From NCBI GenBank assembly GCA_030429345.1, contig JAUIFJ010000004.1, forward strand, positions 118,916 to 182,915: a stretch of 64,000 nt of DNA, read 5' to 3'. Of this stretch, positions 25,551 through 34,916 are shown piece after piece. The notes beneath the pieces were generated by a model, which saw only the letters and a program-made list of their open reading frames with translations, was not told the DNA's origin and did not search any database. Each line of letters begins with the position of its first letter. Position 1 is the first letter of the stretch. The stretch comes from a bacterium (GTDB lineage: Bacteria; CAIWAD01). A program made the position numbers and the translations under genes.

Positions 25551-28472
25551 CTAGTTGACGATCGCCACGCGGAAGCGTTCGTGCTGGTTGCCGCCGCTCG
25601 GGTCGGCAAGGCGTCCGGTGATCTCGTAGTGCGTATTGGTGATCGTGTCCAGCAGCGTCTCGACGCCCTGCGCATCCCTCACGAAGATGGCGTACTCCGC
25701 CGCGAGGGGAGAAGACTCCCAGTCCAGCAGCAGGGTCGTTCCGTCGTAGTCGATGCTCAGCTGCAGCTCGCAGCCGTCGGGCAGGCCGTTGCCGTTGCCA
25801 TCGGCGGAGTCGTGCTCGTAGTACAGAGAACAGACCAGGTAGTTGGCGACCGCGCAAAGGGACTCGTTGACTTCCGGCGTCGAGGCGAAGGAAAGGCTTG
25901 TGTTGCCTTCGGCGCGCAGGCTGTTGAAGAGCGCCGCGTCCACGGTCAGGCTGCGGCGATTGGCGCCGCCCGGGCAGTCGCTGCCTCCATCGGCGAAGAG
26001 GCTGCCGACCGGTGTCCCTTCGATCGCCACATCCATGGACTCGCTCGCGCTGCTGAAGTCGCCGCGTGTCGTCAGCGTGATGCGTACAGGACCTTCGGCG
26101 GGCGGCAGGAAGCCCGCGTTCCAGACTTCGGGCGCGCCGGGATCCGGCACGGGCAGGATGGGACTGACGCGGGCCGTCCGCAGCTCGGCGTGATCCAGCG
26201 TGCCGTCCGTGTCGCAGTCCCCGCAGCTGACCAGGCGCAGATCGTCGACGTACCAGCCGTCGTAACCGGTGCAGCCGTCCTTGGCGAGCACGAAGTGCAG
26301 GCGCAGGCTGTCGCCGTCAAAGGCGGCCAGGTCCAGCAGGCTGCGGCCCCACTTCGAGGAGGTGCCGGTAAATCCCGCCTCCCCGGCCAGGGGATTGCCA
26401 GGGTTGAGCGGCCCCACCGGAGGATTGAAGAGATAGTCGAAGGGCTGCGGAGTCCAGAGACTGCCGTCGGGCCGCTCCAGGCGCAGCAGGTTGCCGTCCC
26501 AGCCGGCCTCCATGGAGAAATAGTGCCAGAACTCGAGCTGGTGTCCGGCGGCCTCCGCTTCCAGCGTGATCCAGTCGCTGATGAAGCTGTGCGTGCCGGT
26601 CTCGTCCTGGGCGCCGCAGTCGCCGACGGCGCGGTTCTCGCAGAAGGCCGCCGTGCCCGCGCGCCCCAGGGGCAGCGTGTCACGCAGGAACCAGCTGTAG
26701 GGCGTGGGCATTGTCGACTGTGTGGCGCTCCAGCCCGGCGCGCCGCTCTCGAAGTCCTCCGTATACAACAGGGTGCCGGTCCCGCAGGGCCCGGGGCCTT
26801 CCGCCAGCAGCAGGTCGTCGCTGGCTCCACAGGCGCCCGGCGTGTTCATCTCCACGGCGCGCAGGGCCTTTTCCAGTTCCGCCAGGTCGGCGGGCGCCAG
26901 TACTTCGCCCGAAGGCAGGCCCGTGCGCGGATCGTTGAGATCCACTCCCAGCAGGGCGGCGCCGGCCAGCTGGAAGGCGTGATACGCGTCCTCGAAGTCT
27001 GCCGCCGGCGAGAGGTACCAGTTCAGGCACTGGTACCAGATGGCACCGGCCTTGATCGCCCCGATGCCGTTGACGCTTTCGCCGTTGTAGCTCTTGCCGT
27101 CGACCAGCATGGCGAAGGCGTGGTTGGGCACGCCGCTGCCCGAGTGCACGCCGCCGCTGTCTCCGCTGGGGCAGGTCTGCAGCGGGCTGTTGGCATAGTC
27201 GGGGTGCCCTTCGCAGTCCGGCTGCCACATGTCGCGGATCGCGCCGCCGAAGGCCGCCGCGTCTTCCGCGATCAGCCAGCGTACGCCGTCGCCGCAGGAG
27301 GAGCGCAGGCTGTTGGGCGTGTCCGTGCCCGATCCGGTTCCATGCGCGGGCCAGGGAATGCCGCCCTGAGGGCCGGGCTGTGAGACATCGCCGTTGTAGA
27401 GGTCGATCAGTTCGCCGAAGACGTCGGAGAAGCTCTCGTTGAGCTGTCCCGACTGGTTCTGGTAGATCAGGCGCGCCGTGTTCGAGGTGATACCGTGGGT
27501 CAGTTCGTGCGCCACCACATCGTCGGTCACGGTGCCGTTGCAGAAGACCATCTGCTGCAGCACGCTGCTCCAGAAGGCATTGGGGCAGCTGGGGGCCGTG
27601 GAATGGGCCGTGGCCACCATGACCTGCCCCTCGTCGTCGATCGAATCCCGCCCGAAGGCGCGCTGGAAGTAGTCGTAGGTGTCGCCGTAGTAGTCGTAGG
27701 CCGCGTCGATGTCGGCGTCTCCGACTGACGGGTTCCCTTCCGAGCGCGCCAGGCTGCCCGGCAGGGAGCCGCCGCCCATGCCATCGTAGATCTCGCGCTG
27801 GCGCAGCGCGTGGCGCGTGGACCAGGCATCACGGACCTCGCCGTGGCCCGCGTCGACGAGCACGATGCGCTCGCGTCCGGCTTCGTGATCCACCAGTTCC
27901 AGTTTCCAGACCAGGCGCTGGGGTCCGGGCGCCTCGCCCAGCCATTGCGGGGCGTGCAGGGCCAGGCTGCCGTCGAGCAGCTGCGGCTGCCAGTGGGGAT
28001 CCGCCTCGAGTGCCCGCTGCAGGGCCTCGTCCAGGTCGATTTTCGCTTCCAGGGACAGGCGGGGATCGAGGGCGCGAATCGATCCGTTGACCGCCACGAG
28101 CCGCTCCGCCCGGTCAAAATGCAGCTGCAGGCTCTGGCCGATCAGCGGAAGGCCTTCGAAGACCTGGTCGAAGACCAGGTGATGTCTTCCCGCCAGGTCC
28201 TTCCCCTGCCGGTGCAGCCGATAGGAGTCCTTGAGCGGGGGAAGCCCGCGCCTGGCCAATTCCGCCTCCAGCCACTGGCTTCCGCTTTCCAGGGGCGTGC
28301 CTCCCGCCGGATGCAGCCAGTCCCCCGCGGGAGCGCTCAGGCCGCGCCATTCGCCCTGCGAGCTCAGCAGGTCCTCGCCGGGGTGCAGGGCCGCGGATGC
28401 GCTGGCCAGGGGACCCAGCAGAAGAGCCAGTGTCAGAGTCGCGCGCAATGCGCCGGCGGGCAGGGCTGCCAT
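25551..28472 (-). CDS. Secreted M4-family (thermolysin-like) metallopeptidase, multidomain
   Basis: 973 aa from ATG 28472 (AAAGGA upstream). A signal peptide (ATLTLALLLGPLASASA) is followed by an FTP/PepSY-like propeptide (about 50-230). The M4 catalytic domain has VVAHELTHGITSN near residue 320 (two zinc His and catalytic Glu) and the third ligand Glu in NESFSDVFGE about 28 residues later. GGVHSGSGVPNHAFAML contains the catalytic His of the second subdomain. C-terminal of it are a jelly-roll-like domain with DDLRLVSCGDCDTDG, a second beta-sandwich and an FN3-like end (EYAIFVRDA). The frame stays open much further upstream, but coding evidence stops at this signal peptide. Confidence 0.92.
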   Translation of the reverse strand: MAALPAGALRATLTLALLLGPLASASAALHPGEDLLSSQGEWRGLSAPAGDWLHPAGGTPLESGSQWLEAELARRGLPPLKDSYRLHRQGKDLAGRHHLVFDQVFEGLPLIGQSLQLHFDRAERLVAVNGSIRALDPRLSLEAKIDLDEALQRALEADPHWQPQLLDGSLALHAPQWLGEAPGPQRLVWKLELVDHEAGRERIVLVDAGHGEVRDAWSTRHALRQREIYDGMGGGSLPGSLARSEGNPSVGDADIDAAYDYYGDTYDYFQRAFGRDSIDDEGQVMVATAHSTAPSCPNAFWSSVLQQMVFCNGTVTDDVVAHELTHGITSNTARLIYQNQSGQLNESFSDVFGELIDLYNGDVSQPGPQGGIPWPAHGTGSGTDTPNSLRSSCGDGVRWLIAEDAAAFGGAIRDMWQPDCEGHPDYANSPLQTCPSGDSGGVHSGSGVPNHAFAMLVDGKSYNGESVNGIGAIKAGAIWYQCLNWYLSPAADFEDAYHAFQLAGAALLGVDLNDPRTGLPSGEVLAPADLAELEKALRAVEMNTPGACGASDDLLLAEGPGPCGTGTLLYTEDFESGAPGWSATQSTMPTPYSWFLRDTLPLGRAGTAAFCENRAVGDCGAQDETGTHSFISDWITLEAEAAGHQLEFWHYFSMEAGWDGNLLRLERPDGSLWTPQPFDYLFNPPVGPLNPGNPLAGEAGFTGTSSKWGRSLLDLAAFDGDSLRLHFVLAKDGCTGYDGWYVDDLRLVSCGDCDTDGTLDHAELRTARVSPILPVPDPGAPEVWNAGFLPPAEGPVRITLTTRGDFSSASESMDVAIEGTPVGSLFADGGSDCPGGANRRSLTVDAALFNSLRAEGNTSLSFASTPEVNESLCAVANYLVCSLYYEHDSADGNGNGLPDGCELQLSIDYDGTTLLLDWESSPLAAEYAIFVRDAQGVETLLDTITNTHYEITGRLADPSGGNQHERFRVAIVN

Positions 28473-28643
28473 GGGGAATCCTTTCGCTCTGGGTTTCGGG
28501 GGGCTGAGTGCCACCACTATAGAACTTCCCCAGCGCTGAAACCAGCAAGAAGAGGCTGCCGGCGGAATCCGCGGGGGGAGCTCGTTTTCTCTCTTGGACC
28601 GGAACTCCGAGATTGCGGGATCTGATTGGTTGAAGGGATCCGG

Positions 28644-29690
28644 ATGATTCGCGTGTTGATGGACTGTGTCTGCTGTCTGCTGTTCGTCCTGTCTGCCGTG
28701 GCGGCGGAGCGGGGTACGGAAGTGCCCGCGGATACTCTCGCTCCCGGGCGCGAATGGAGCGGCCTGCCCATTTTCGGCTGGGACGAGGCCACCGGCTTCG
28801 TCGGCGGCGGCATGGTGACCCTGATCCTGCCCGACAGCGCCGGCTGGACCGATACCTGGCAGCTGGTCGGAATCGCCACCACGCGCAACCAGCAGACCAT
28901 CGGCATCGATCCGGATCTGTCCTTCCAACAGGATCGCCTGCGCCTGACCGGCGAGCTGGACTGGGACCGCTGGGAGGAGGACTATTCCCTGCCCGGCAAC
29001 GACAGCCCGGATTCGCTGCTGGAACTGCAGGCCACCGGCCCGGGATTGGAACTGATCCTGACCCGCGCCTTCCTGCGGGGACATTTCGTGGGAGTGGGCT
29101 GGAAGGCGGAATGGAAAAGCCTGCGCGAGGAACTGCCCGGCTTTCGCGGCGGACGCCTGAGCGGCCCGGGACTGGTCTTCACGCGGGACAGCCGCGATCG
29201 CGCCATCTATCCGACCAGCGGCTGGTACTTCCAGGCGGAGAACTGGCATTTCAGCGAATCCGTGGGATCGACCTTCGATTACCGGGAACTGAGTGCCGAT
29301 CTGCGGCGCTACCAGTCCCTTGGATCCGACCGGGTGCTGGCCTGGCAACTAGCCTGGGCGCGCCAATGGGGCGCACCCGGCTTCCGGCATCGCCTGAGCC
29401 TGGCCGATGAGCTGCGCGCCTACGGGGACAATCGCTTCACGGACCTGCAGCGCCTGAGCGGCCGCGCCGAACTGCGCTGGCCGCTGTTCTGGAAGCTGGG
29501 GCTTTCCCTCTTTGCGGGAGCGGGGCAGGTGATCGGGGAAGAGGTCCTTGCCCTGAACCAGCTGCGGCACAGCGCCGGAGTGGGCTTCCGCTACCGGCTG
29601 GGCAAGGAACACCGGCTGAACCTGGCCCTGGACATTGCCGTAGGCCGCGACGACATGCAGCTGGCCTTCAGCCTGGGCGAGGCCTTCTAG
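28644..29690 (+). CDS. Omp85/BamA-like outer-membrane barrel protein
   Basis: 348 aa with signal peptide (VLMDCVCCLLFVLSAVAA). It lacks POTRA domains and consists of alternating amphipathic strands. The segment GPGLVFTRDSRDRAIYPTSGWYFQAE matches the bacterial surface antigen (Omp85 C-terminal) family, and the last residues LAFSLGEAF end in an aromatic, as outer-membrane beta-signals do. AAGGG lies before ATG 28644. TamA/patatin-type short Omp85 proteins are the closest architecture; the substrate is unknown. Confidence 0.85.
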   Translation: MIRVLMDCVCCLLFVLSAVAAERGTEVPADTLAPGREWSGLPIFGWDEATGFVGGGMVTLILPDSAGWTDTWQLVGIATTRNQQTIGIDPDLSFQQDRLRLTGELDWDRWEEDYSLPGNDSPDSLLELQATGPGLELILTRAFLRGHFVGVGWKAEWKSLREELPGFRGGRLSGPGLVFTRDSRDRAIYPTSGWYFQAENWHFSESVGSTFDYRELSADLRRYQSLGSDRVLAWQLAWARQWGAPGFRHRLSLADELRAYGDNRFTDLQRLSGRAELRWPLFWKLGLSLFAGAGQVIGEEVLALNQLRHSAGVGFRYRLGKEHRLNLALDIAVGRDDMQLAFSLGEAF

Positions 29691-29746
29691 CGGGCATTGT
29701 GCCGCTGGCGGTGGCTTTGCATCTTTGGCTCCAAAGCGGGAACACA

Positions 29747-30274
29747 ATGGGATTTTTCTACTTCTTCTTCCTGGGGCTGTCCATGCTGGGCAGCCTGGTG
29801 CTGGGCCTGATGCTGGGAGCGCCGCGTTTCCTGCAGATTCTCCAGCTGGGCTCGGCGCTGCTGGCCTTGTGGCTCTTCAGCCAGTGGCAGGCCGTGGCGG
29901 GGCTGGCCTGGCTGGCGGTGGTCGTCGGCCAGCGCCTGCTGCTGGAGCACAACTGGAAGCGTCGCGACCGCCAGGCCGACGGAACCCAGGACCGGGCGGC
30001 GATCTTCCTGAGCGTGAGCCGCGCCGTGGAAGACGGGAAGGCGCCCTTCGTCCTTTGGCTCACGCCCTTCAAGGGCCCGTCCTACTGGTTGGCGCGCCGC
30101 CTGAAGAATCCAGTGCCCCAGGCGGGGAACCGCCCGGCTTCCGAGTTGCTGCTTCCGCTGCTGGACCGTGTATACGGCAGCCGCAGCGGGTTCACCCTGG
30201 ACACGAGACACCTGCAGGCCGCCATGCCCCCCGGGCAGCAGGCCGGTCCGGCCCTCGTGATCCGTTGCGTCTGA
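29747..30274 (+). CDS. Small membrane protein of unknown function
   Basis: 175 aa. Two or three N-terminal hydrophobic helices (MGFFYFFFLGLSMLGSLVLGLMLG, then LLALWLFSQWQAVAGLAWLAVVV) are followed by a soluble domain containing KAPFVLWLTPFKGPSYWLARRL. The family is not recognised. ATG 29747 is chosen; an in-frame GTG at 29699 would add 16 residues and cannot be excluded, because the ribosome site before either is weak. It sits 13 nt before the rhodanese gene, so co-transcription is likely. Confidence 0.6.
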   Translation: MGFFYFFFLGLSMLGSLVLGLMLGAPRFLQILQLGSALLALWLFSQWQAVAGLAWLAVVVGQRLLLEHNWKRRDRQADGTQDRAAIFLSVSRAVEDGKAPFVLWLTPFKGPSYWLARRLKNPVPQAGNRPASELLLPLLDRVYGSRSGFTLDTRHLQAAMPPGQQAGPALVIRCV

Positions 30275-30287
30275 AAGCGGGATTGCC

Positions 30288-30776
30288 ATGCAGATCGTTC
30301 AACGCTTCCTCCTGCTGGGTCTTTTGGGCATCGTCCTTGGCCTGGCCGTCAACACCCTGCGTCCGACGGGCCTCAGCCTGGTGGCCAGGGAGCTGGTCGA
30401 AACCAGCGCGGCGGGGGTCGACACGCTCGAAACCGCCGAGAGCCCTGCCCTGGCCGTCATCGGCTTCGCGGAGGCGGATGTGCTCTTCCAGAAGGAGCTG
30501 GCCGCCTTCGTCGATGCCCGCGACGCGGAAAAGTTCGCCGCCGGCCACATTCCCGGAGCGATCAACCTGCCCACCTCGGCCTACCGGGACGGGGAAGCCG
30601 ACCTGCCGCTGCCGAAGGGCTTCCTGGTCGTGATCTACTGCGACGGCGGGCATTGCGAACTGTCGCACGAGCTGGCCGACCTGCTGGTCGACGACGGCTA
30701 CCGCAAGGTCCGCGTATACGAGGGCGGCTACGAGGAATGGGATCAGCTGGGCATGCCGCTGGAAAGCGGGGAATAG
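30288..30776 (+). CDS. Membrane-anchored rhodanese-domain protein
   Basis: 162 aa. An N-terminal helix (FLLLGLLGIVLGLAVNTL) anchors a rhodanese domain with VDARDAEKFAAGHIPGAINLP, the active-site loop YCDGGHCELS and VRVYEGGYEEWDQLGMPLE. The catalytic Cys is present, but the loop is CDGGHCE instead of the usual C-x4-R/T, with a second Cys, so a variant sulfur-transfer or redox site is possible. It stands 3 nt before the MauE/DoxX gene, a pairing seen in many genomes. Confidence 0.88.
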   Translation: MQIVQRFLLLGLLGIVLGLAVNTLRPTGLSLVARELVETSAAGVDTLETAESPALAVIGFAEADVLFQKELAAFVDARDAEKFAAGHIPGAINLPTSAYRDGEADLPLPKGFLVVIYCDGGHCELSHELADLLVDDGYRKVRVYEGGYEEWDQLGMPLESGE

Positions 30777-30779
30777 GCG

Positions 30780-31208
30780 GTGAGCCATCCGCTGCTGCTC
30801 TGGGCCTGCCGGCTTGTGCTCGCCGGGCTCTTCCTGCTTGCCGCCACGGGCAAGATCCTCGAACCCCACGACTTCGCCGGCGTGATCCGCAATTTCCAGC
30901 TCCTGCCGCGGGCCCTCTCCAACCTGCCGGCGATCACCGTTCCCTGGATCGAGGCCCTGGCCGCCCTGGCGGTCCTTGCAGGCGGCCGCTGGTTCAGCGC
31001 CGGCCTGGCCTGGATCACGGCGATGCTCGCCGGCTTCACGCTGCTCTTCTTCTACGTGATGGCCCTGGGGATCGAGGTCGACTGCGGCTGCTTCGGCCAG
31101 CTGGGCGCCCTGCTGGCCGGCGAAGTCGGCCCGGGCAGCGTCCTGCGCAACCTGGTGCTGCTGGGCATGTGCGTCATTCTTTGGCGCAGCCCTCTCGCTC
31201 GCTCGTGA
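30780..31208 (+). CDS. MauE/DoxX-family membrane protein
   Basis: 142 aa with four transmembrane helices (WACRLVLAGLFLLAATGK at the start is typical) and the conserved periplasmic VDCGCFGQLG motif. MauE-like proteins support disulfide or cofactor handling in the periplasm. GTG 30780 follows the rhodanese stop by 3 nt. The hydrolase gene starts within its stop codon (GTGA). Confidence 0.85.
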   Translation: MSHPLLLWACRLVLAGLFLLAATGKILEPHDFAGVIRNFQLLPRALSNLPAITVPWIEALAALAVLAGGRWFSAGLAWITAMLAGFTLLFFYVMALGIEVDCGCFGQLGALLAGEVGPGSVLRNLVLLGMCVILWRSPLARS

Positions 31209-31945
31209 ACACTCCGCTCAGCCTCTTCGCCACCCTGACCGCTTCCCGTCTGCATTTCGAGGTGCTCGGAAATGGGCCGCTGCTCCTGCTGCTGCACAGC
31301 GGCGGTGGCGGCTACACTCCGGGGGACTGGGACGAGGGCTGCCGCCGGCTGGCCAGGCGTTTCCGCCTGCTGCGCGTGGAAAGGCGCGGCTACGGCTTGA
31401 GCTCGCCCCGGGACTCCTTCCCGCTCGACTTCTTCCGCGAGGAACTTCGGGAGCTGGAACGCTTCCTGGATGTGATCCATGCGCCGAAGCGTTTCGACCT
31501 GCTCGCCACCAGCGACGGCGGCACCATTGCCATGCTTTTCGCGGCCGCCTTCCCGGAACGGGTCGGCCGCCTGGTGCTGGAAGGAACACATGCCTTCTTC
31601 GAAGCCTCCATGGCCGACGAGCTGCTCCGCCGGCAGAAGAAGTTCCGCGAGAAGCACGGCAGTCCGCCCCCCGGCACCTTTCTGGCCACCATGGAGGCCT
31701 GGTTCAGGGATTTTCGTGATCCGCGCTGGCTCCAGTGGGACATCCGTTCCGAGATCGAGGCGATCCGCTGCCCGACCCTCGTGATCCAGGGGGCGGAGGA
31801 CCCCTTCGTCGACGACAGCCACAGCCAGGAGATCGCCCGCCGCATTCCCGGCGCCCGCTGCGAGATCCTCCCCGAGGCCCGTCACCTGTGTCACCGTACG
31901 ACACCGGAACGGTTCTATGGACTGGTGGAAAACTTCCTGGACTGA
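31205..31945 (+). CDS. Alpha/beta hydrolase
   Basis: 246 aa from GTG 31205, overlapping the MauE stop. The alpha/beta-hydrolase core is clear: oxyanion-strand LLLLHSGGGG, nucleophile elbow LLATSDGGTIAM (the usual first Gly is Ala), acid loop TLVIQGAEDPFVDD and catalytic His in EARHLCH. Substrate is unknown. It closes the rhodanese - MauE - hydrolase operon. Confidence 0.87.
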   Translation: MNTPLSLFATLTASRLHFEVLGNGPLLLLLHSGGGGYTPGDWDEGCRRLARRFRLLRVERRGYGLSSPRDSFPLDFFREELRELERFLDVIHAPKRFDLLATSDGGTIAMLFAAAFPERVGRLVLEGTHAFFEASMADELLRRQKKFREKHGSPPPGTFLATMEAWFRDFRDPRWLQWDIRSEIEAIRCPTLVIQGAEDPFVDDSHSQEIARRIPGARCEILPEARHLCHRTTPERFYGLVENFLD

Positions 31946-32249
31946 CCTGCCTGCGCCATAGGCCGCCTGCCTTGTTGTCATCCCGCGGCTTGACCGCGGG
32001 ATCCTGCTCCGCGTCGAAGACCGAAGTGCTGTATGACACGCTTGTGCCTACGGGGAAAGCATTGTTGGCCCTTGTGCCTTCGGCATGGAAAAGGATCCCG
32101 TGGTCAATCCACGGGATGACACTGGGTGGTGGGTGTATACAGAGCAATCCGGGCCGCAAAGAGGGGACACGCAGGAATAGCTGCGGGCGCAGGCCCGCAG
32201 ACCGGAATGGGAGAGAAGGTGTATTACACGAAGTACAGTTCGAGGTAAC
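31946..32249. other. Convergent intergenic region, about 304 bp
   Basis: No gene seen. It holds the REPIN-like element at 31977-32120 and, at about 32183-32202, a CTGCGGG-N6-CCCGCAG hairpin without a T-run. The remaining sequence shows no coding potential or RNA gene. Confidence 0.5.
31977..32120. repeat. REPIN-like element, GTCATCCC family
   Basis: Two 28-bp hairpin-forming copies in inverted orientation, 31977-32004 and 32093-32120. Each is GTCATCCCG(C/T)GG-loop-CC(G/A)CGGGATCC, and the right copy reverse-complemented matches the left at all but three positions. They enclose 88 bp. Words of this type (GTCATCCCGxx...TTGACC) recur as dispersed palindromes in many bacterial genomes. No transposase of this family is adjacent. 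Confidence 0.85.
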
Positions 32250-32861
32250 CTACACCGGTGTGACAACCAGCGTGTTGATCAGGCGGTCCATGACCAGTTC
32301 GTCCACCCGGTCCATCTGCGCGCCGTACTGGGAGGCCAGCGAGCGGTTGCGGGCTTCCAGCAGGCCATTGGCCGCGGAGATCAGGCCGACCACGTAGGTC
32401 ACTGGGTCATCGACCTGCAGCATGCCCTCGGTCTTCATTTCCTGGACCAGCTCGACCATCTGGTTGACCAGTTCCGCGCGACGGCGCAGCAGATCCATCT
32501 GGACCTCTTCCTGCAGCTCGGCGAAAACATCCGGCCGCGAAGCGACGTACATCATCAGGGAGAACAAGGAGGGATACTCGTTGCTGAAATGGCGATAGGC
32601 GCTGAAGTAGAGGCGCAGGCGAAGCAGCTTGTTCTGTTCCTGCGGAATCAGGCCCATGATCTGCGTGCGCAGCACTTCCCAGGCTTCCGTCAAAAGGATA
32701 CCAAGGATCTCGGCCTTGTTGCGGAAGTTGGAATAGATCGCGCCCGTGGTCAGTCCGGCCTCGCGGGCAATGCGGCGAACGGTGACGCAGTCATAGCCCT
32801 CACTCAGAATCAGGTCCCGCGCGGTTTCCAGTACAATGTCCTTTTGACAGGCCTTCGGCAT
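32250..32861 (-). CDS. TetR/AcrR-family transcriptional regulator
   Basis: 203 aa. The N-terminal HTH is clear: ILSEGYDCVTVRRIAREAGLTTGAIYSNFRNKAEIL is the canonical TetR signature with the Y-x-x-F end. The C-terminal ligand domain is helical and not recognisable by eye. It is divergent from the fadE-fadA-fadN operon, which suggests it controls fatty-acid degradation, as the TetR-type FadR of Bacillus does; this is inference. GGAGAACCCC precedes the ATG on the minus strand. Confidence 0.88.
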   Translation of the reverse strand: MPKACQKDIVLETARDLILSEGYDCVTVRRIAREAGLTTGAIYSNFRNKAEILGILLTEAWEVLRTQIMGLIPQEQNKLLRLRLYFSAYRHFSNEYPSLFSLMMYVASRPDVFAELQEEVQMDLLRRRAELVNQMVELVQEMKTEGMLQVDDPVTYVVGLISAANGLLEARNRSLASQYGAQMDRVDELVMDRLINTLVVTPV

Positions 32862-33164
32862 GGGGTTCTCCTTTGCAGTATGCGCTTCCGGAGTCAGCGG
32901 CAGGTGGCCCTTCAGGCCTTGCTTTGGACAGCTGCCCGGGGGCGGGAGTCCTGCCTGCGACTAATATAGTGAGGCAACCCGCCGAGCAAAGGCCTTTCCC
33001 GGCTTCGCCAAATCCATTCGGTGGCCATCCGAACCATGGAACCAGCGGGTCGGAAGGACGATATCCCTACTATGCCTTCAAGGTGGAAAGCAGGGATGCG
33101 GCTGGCAGCAATCCCCGTCTTCCACTGGACGGCCGGCCGTTTCACGCAGCCAACGAGGACGCTG
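32862..33164. other. Divergent regulatory region between tetR and fad genes
   Basis: 303-bp gap. A TAATAT near 32961 could serve as a -10, but no -35 at good spacing was seen. The acyl-CoA dehydrogenase frame stays open into this gap, without a ribosome site before any upstream start. It is the expected place for TetR operators. Confidence 0.4.
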
Positions 33165-34895
33165 ATGGCACAAGACTACCGCTATCTGCTGGATCCCGCA
33201 GGACCTTTCTTCTGTCCGGAACAGCTGGACGAGGAACAGCGTCTGTTTCGTGATACAATCCACTCCTTCGCCCGCGAGAGGCTCTTCCCGCTTCGCGAGC
33301 AGATCGAGTCCCTGGACCTCGACCTGACCCGGAGCCTGATCCGGGAATGCGCCGAACTGGGCCTCTGCGGCGTCGACATTCCCGATGAGCACGGCGGCCT
33401 GGACATGGGCTACGCCAGCACCGTGCTCTCCAGCGAGTTCCTGGCCGAATGCGGCAGCGCCAGCTTCATGGTCAGCCTTGGCGCGGTCACGGGCATCGGC
33501 CTGCTGCCGATACTGCTCTACGGGACTCCCGAGCAACGGGAGCAGTGGCTGCCCGGCATTGCCTCCGGCGAGCTCATGGGGGCCTATTGTCTCACGGAGC
33601 CGGGCTCCGGCAGCGACGCCCTCGCCGCCCGCAGCCGGGCGCGGCTGGAAGGAAACGAGTGGATCCTCGACGGCCGCAAGCAGTATATCACGAATGCCGG
33701 TTTCGCGGACTACTTCATCGTCTTCGCACAGGCGGACGAAGGAAAACGCAAGGGATTCAGCGCTTTCCTGGTTCCCCGTGAGACAGACGGCCTGTCGGTC
33801 GGCCGCGAGGAACACAAGATGGGCATCAAGGGCAGCTCGACGGGGCCCGTCGTCTTCGAAGGCCTGCGGCTGCCCGCCGACCACCTGCTCGGGCAAGTCG
33901 GGGAAGGGGCGGCCATCGCCCTGGTGACCCTGGACATGGGGCGGATCAAGCTGGGCTTGATGGACCTGGGCCTGGGGCACCTGTCGATCCGCGATGCCCT
34001 GCTCTATACGGCCGAACGCCGGCAGTTCGGCACCCGGATCCACAATTTCGGTGCCCTGCGCGGCAAGCTGGCCCGCATGGCCAGCCGCCAGCTGGCCCTG
34101 GAAAGCCTGTGCTACCGCGTGATCGGCCTGCTGGAAGAGGGCATGCAGGCCCTTTCGAAGGACCGGCGCCAGGACGGGCGCAGCCAGGCCGAGGTCCTGG
34201 AGGACCTGGCCCTGGAAGGATCGATGGTCAAGGTCCTGGGCAGCGAGACCCACGGACGGATCGTCGACGACTGCCTGCAGTGCTTCGGGGGCTACGGCTT
34301 CATCGAGGACTACGGCATCGCCGGCCGATACCGTGATACACGCATCGACCGGATCTTCGAGGGAAGCAACGAGATCAACCGCCAGGTGATCACGGGGAAC
34401 CTGCTCAAGGCGGCCCTCGAGGGGCGTTTCCCCCTGCGACGCGCCCTGTCCGGCTGGAAGGATCCGGGACGTGAGACGGACCCTGTCGTCCGGGCTCGGG
34501 AACTGTCGCGGGGTCTCCTGCTCGGGGCCCTGGATGCGGCGATCTGCGCCTGGGGCCAGGACCTGGCGCTGCGCCAGCAGGCCGCCGAGGACCTTGCCGA
34601 TCTTTGTATCACCTTCTGCGCGCTGGACAGCATGGTCCTGCGGAAGGAGCATGCCGGTCCGGCCCTGGCCGACCCCGCCCTCTTCCGCTCCGCCCTGGTG
34701 TTGACGGCCGGCGAGTCCCTGGATGCCTGCCAGCAGCACGGCGGCCGCCTGCTGGCCGCCCTGGGCGAAGCGGGACAGCGGCTGCAGAAGCTCCTGGAGG
34801 AAATGCTGGCCTGCCGCGCGCGGCTCGACAGCTACAGCGCCACCGAGGACCTGGCCGCAAGACTGATCGCACACGGGGCCCTTCCCCGGTCCTGA
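33165..34895 (+). CDS. fadE: Acyl-CoA dehydrogenase (FadE-like)
   Basis: 576 aa FAD enzyme catalysing the first oxidation of beta-oxidation. YCLTEPGSGSDA is the flavin/acyl-CoA signature, ITNAGFADYFIVFAQ and MGIKGSSTGPVVFEGLRLPADHLLG the middle beta domain, RRQFGTRI... CLQCFGGYGFIEDY the C-terminal helical domain, and RIFEGSNEINR holds the catalytic Glu. An extra C-terminal 150-residue helical extension gives the Bacillus FadE-like length. ATG 33165 is preferred over ATG 33021 because GAGGA lies 6 nt upstream. Confidence 0.93.
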   Translation: MAQDYRYLLDPAGPFFCPEQLDEEQRLFRDTIHSFARERLFPLREQIESLDLDLTRSLIRECAELGLCGVDIPDEHGGLDMGYASTVLSSEFLAECGSASFMVSLGAVTGIGLLPILLYGTPEQREQWLPGIASGELMGAYCLTEPGSGSDALAARSRARLEGNEWILDGRKQYITNAGFADYFIVFAQADEGKRKGFSAFLVPRETDGLSVGREEHKMGIKGSSTGPVVFEGLRLPADHLLGQVGEGAAIALVTLDMGRIKLGLMDLGLGHLSIRDALLYTAERRQFGTRIHNFGALRGKLARMASRQLALESLCYRVIGLLEEGMQALSKDRRQDGRSQAEVLEDLALEGSMVKVLGSETHGRIVDDCLQCFGGYGFIEDYGIAGRYRDTRIDRIFEGSNEINRQVITGNLLKAALEGRFPLRRALSGWKDPGRETDPVVRARELSRGLLLGALDAAICAWGQDLALRQQAAEDLADLCITFCALDSMVLRKEHAGPALADPALFRSALVLTAGESLDACQQHGGRLLAALGEAGQRLQKLLEEMLACRARLDSYSATEDLAARLIAHGALPRS

Positions 34896-34916
34896 CATCC
34901 ATCTGGAGAAGCAAGC

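Noticed and set aside
25551-29348. A 1265-aa single protein on the minus strand
   Set aside because: Only the part from ATG 28472 has a ribosome site, signal peptide and peptidase domains; the upstream part is antisense to the Omp85-like gene.
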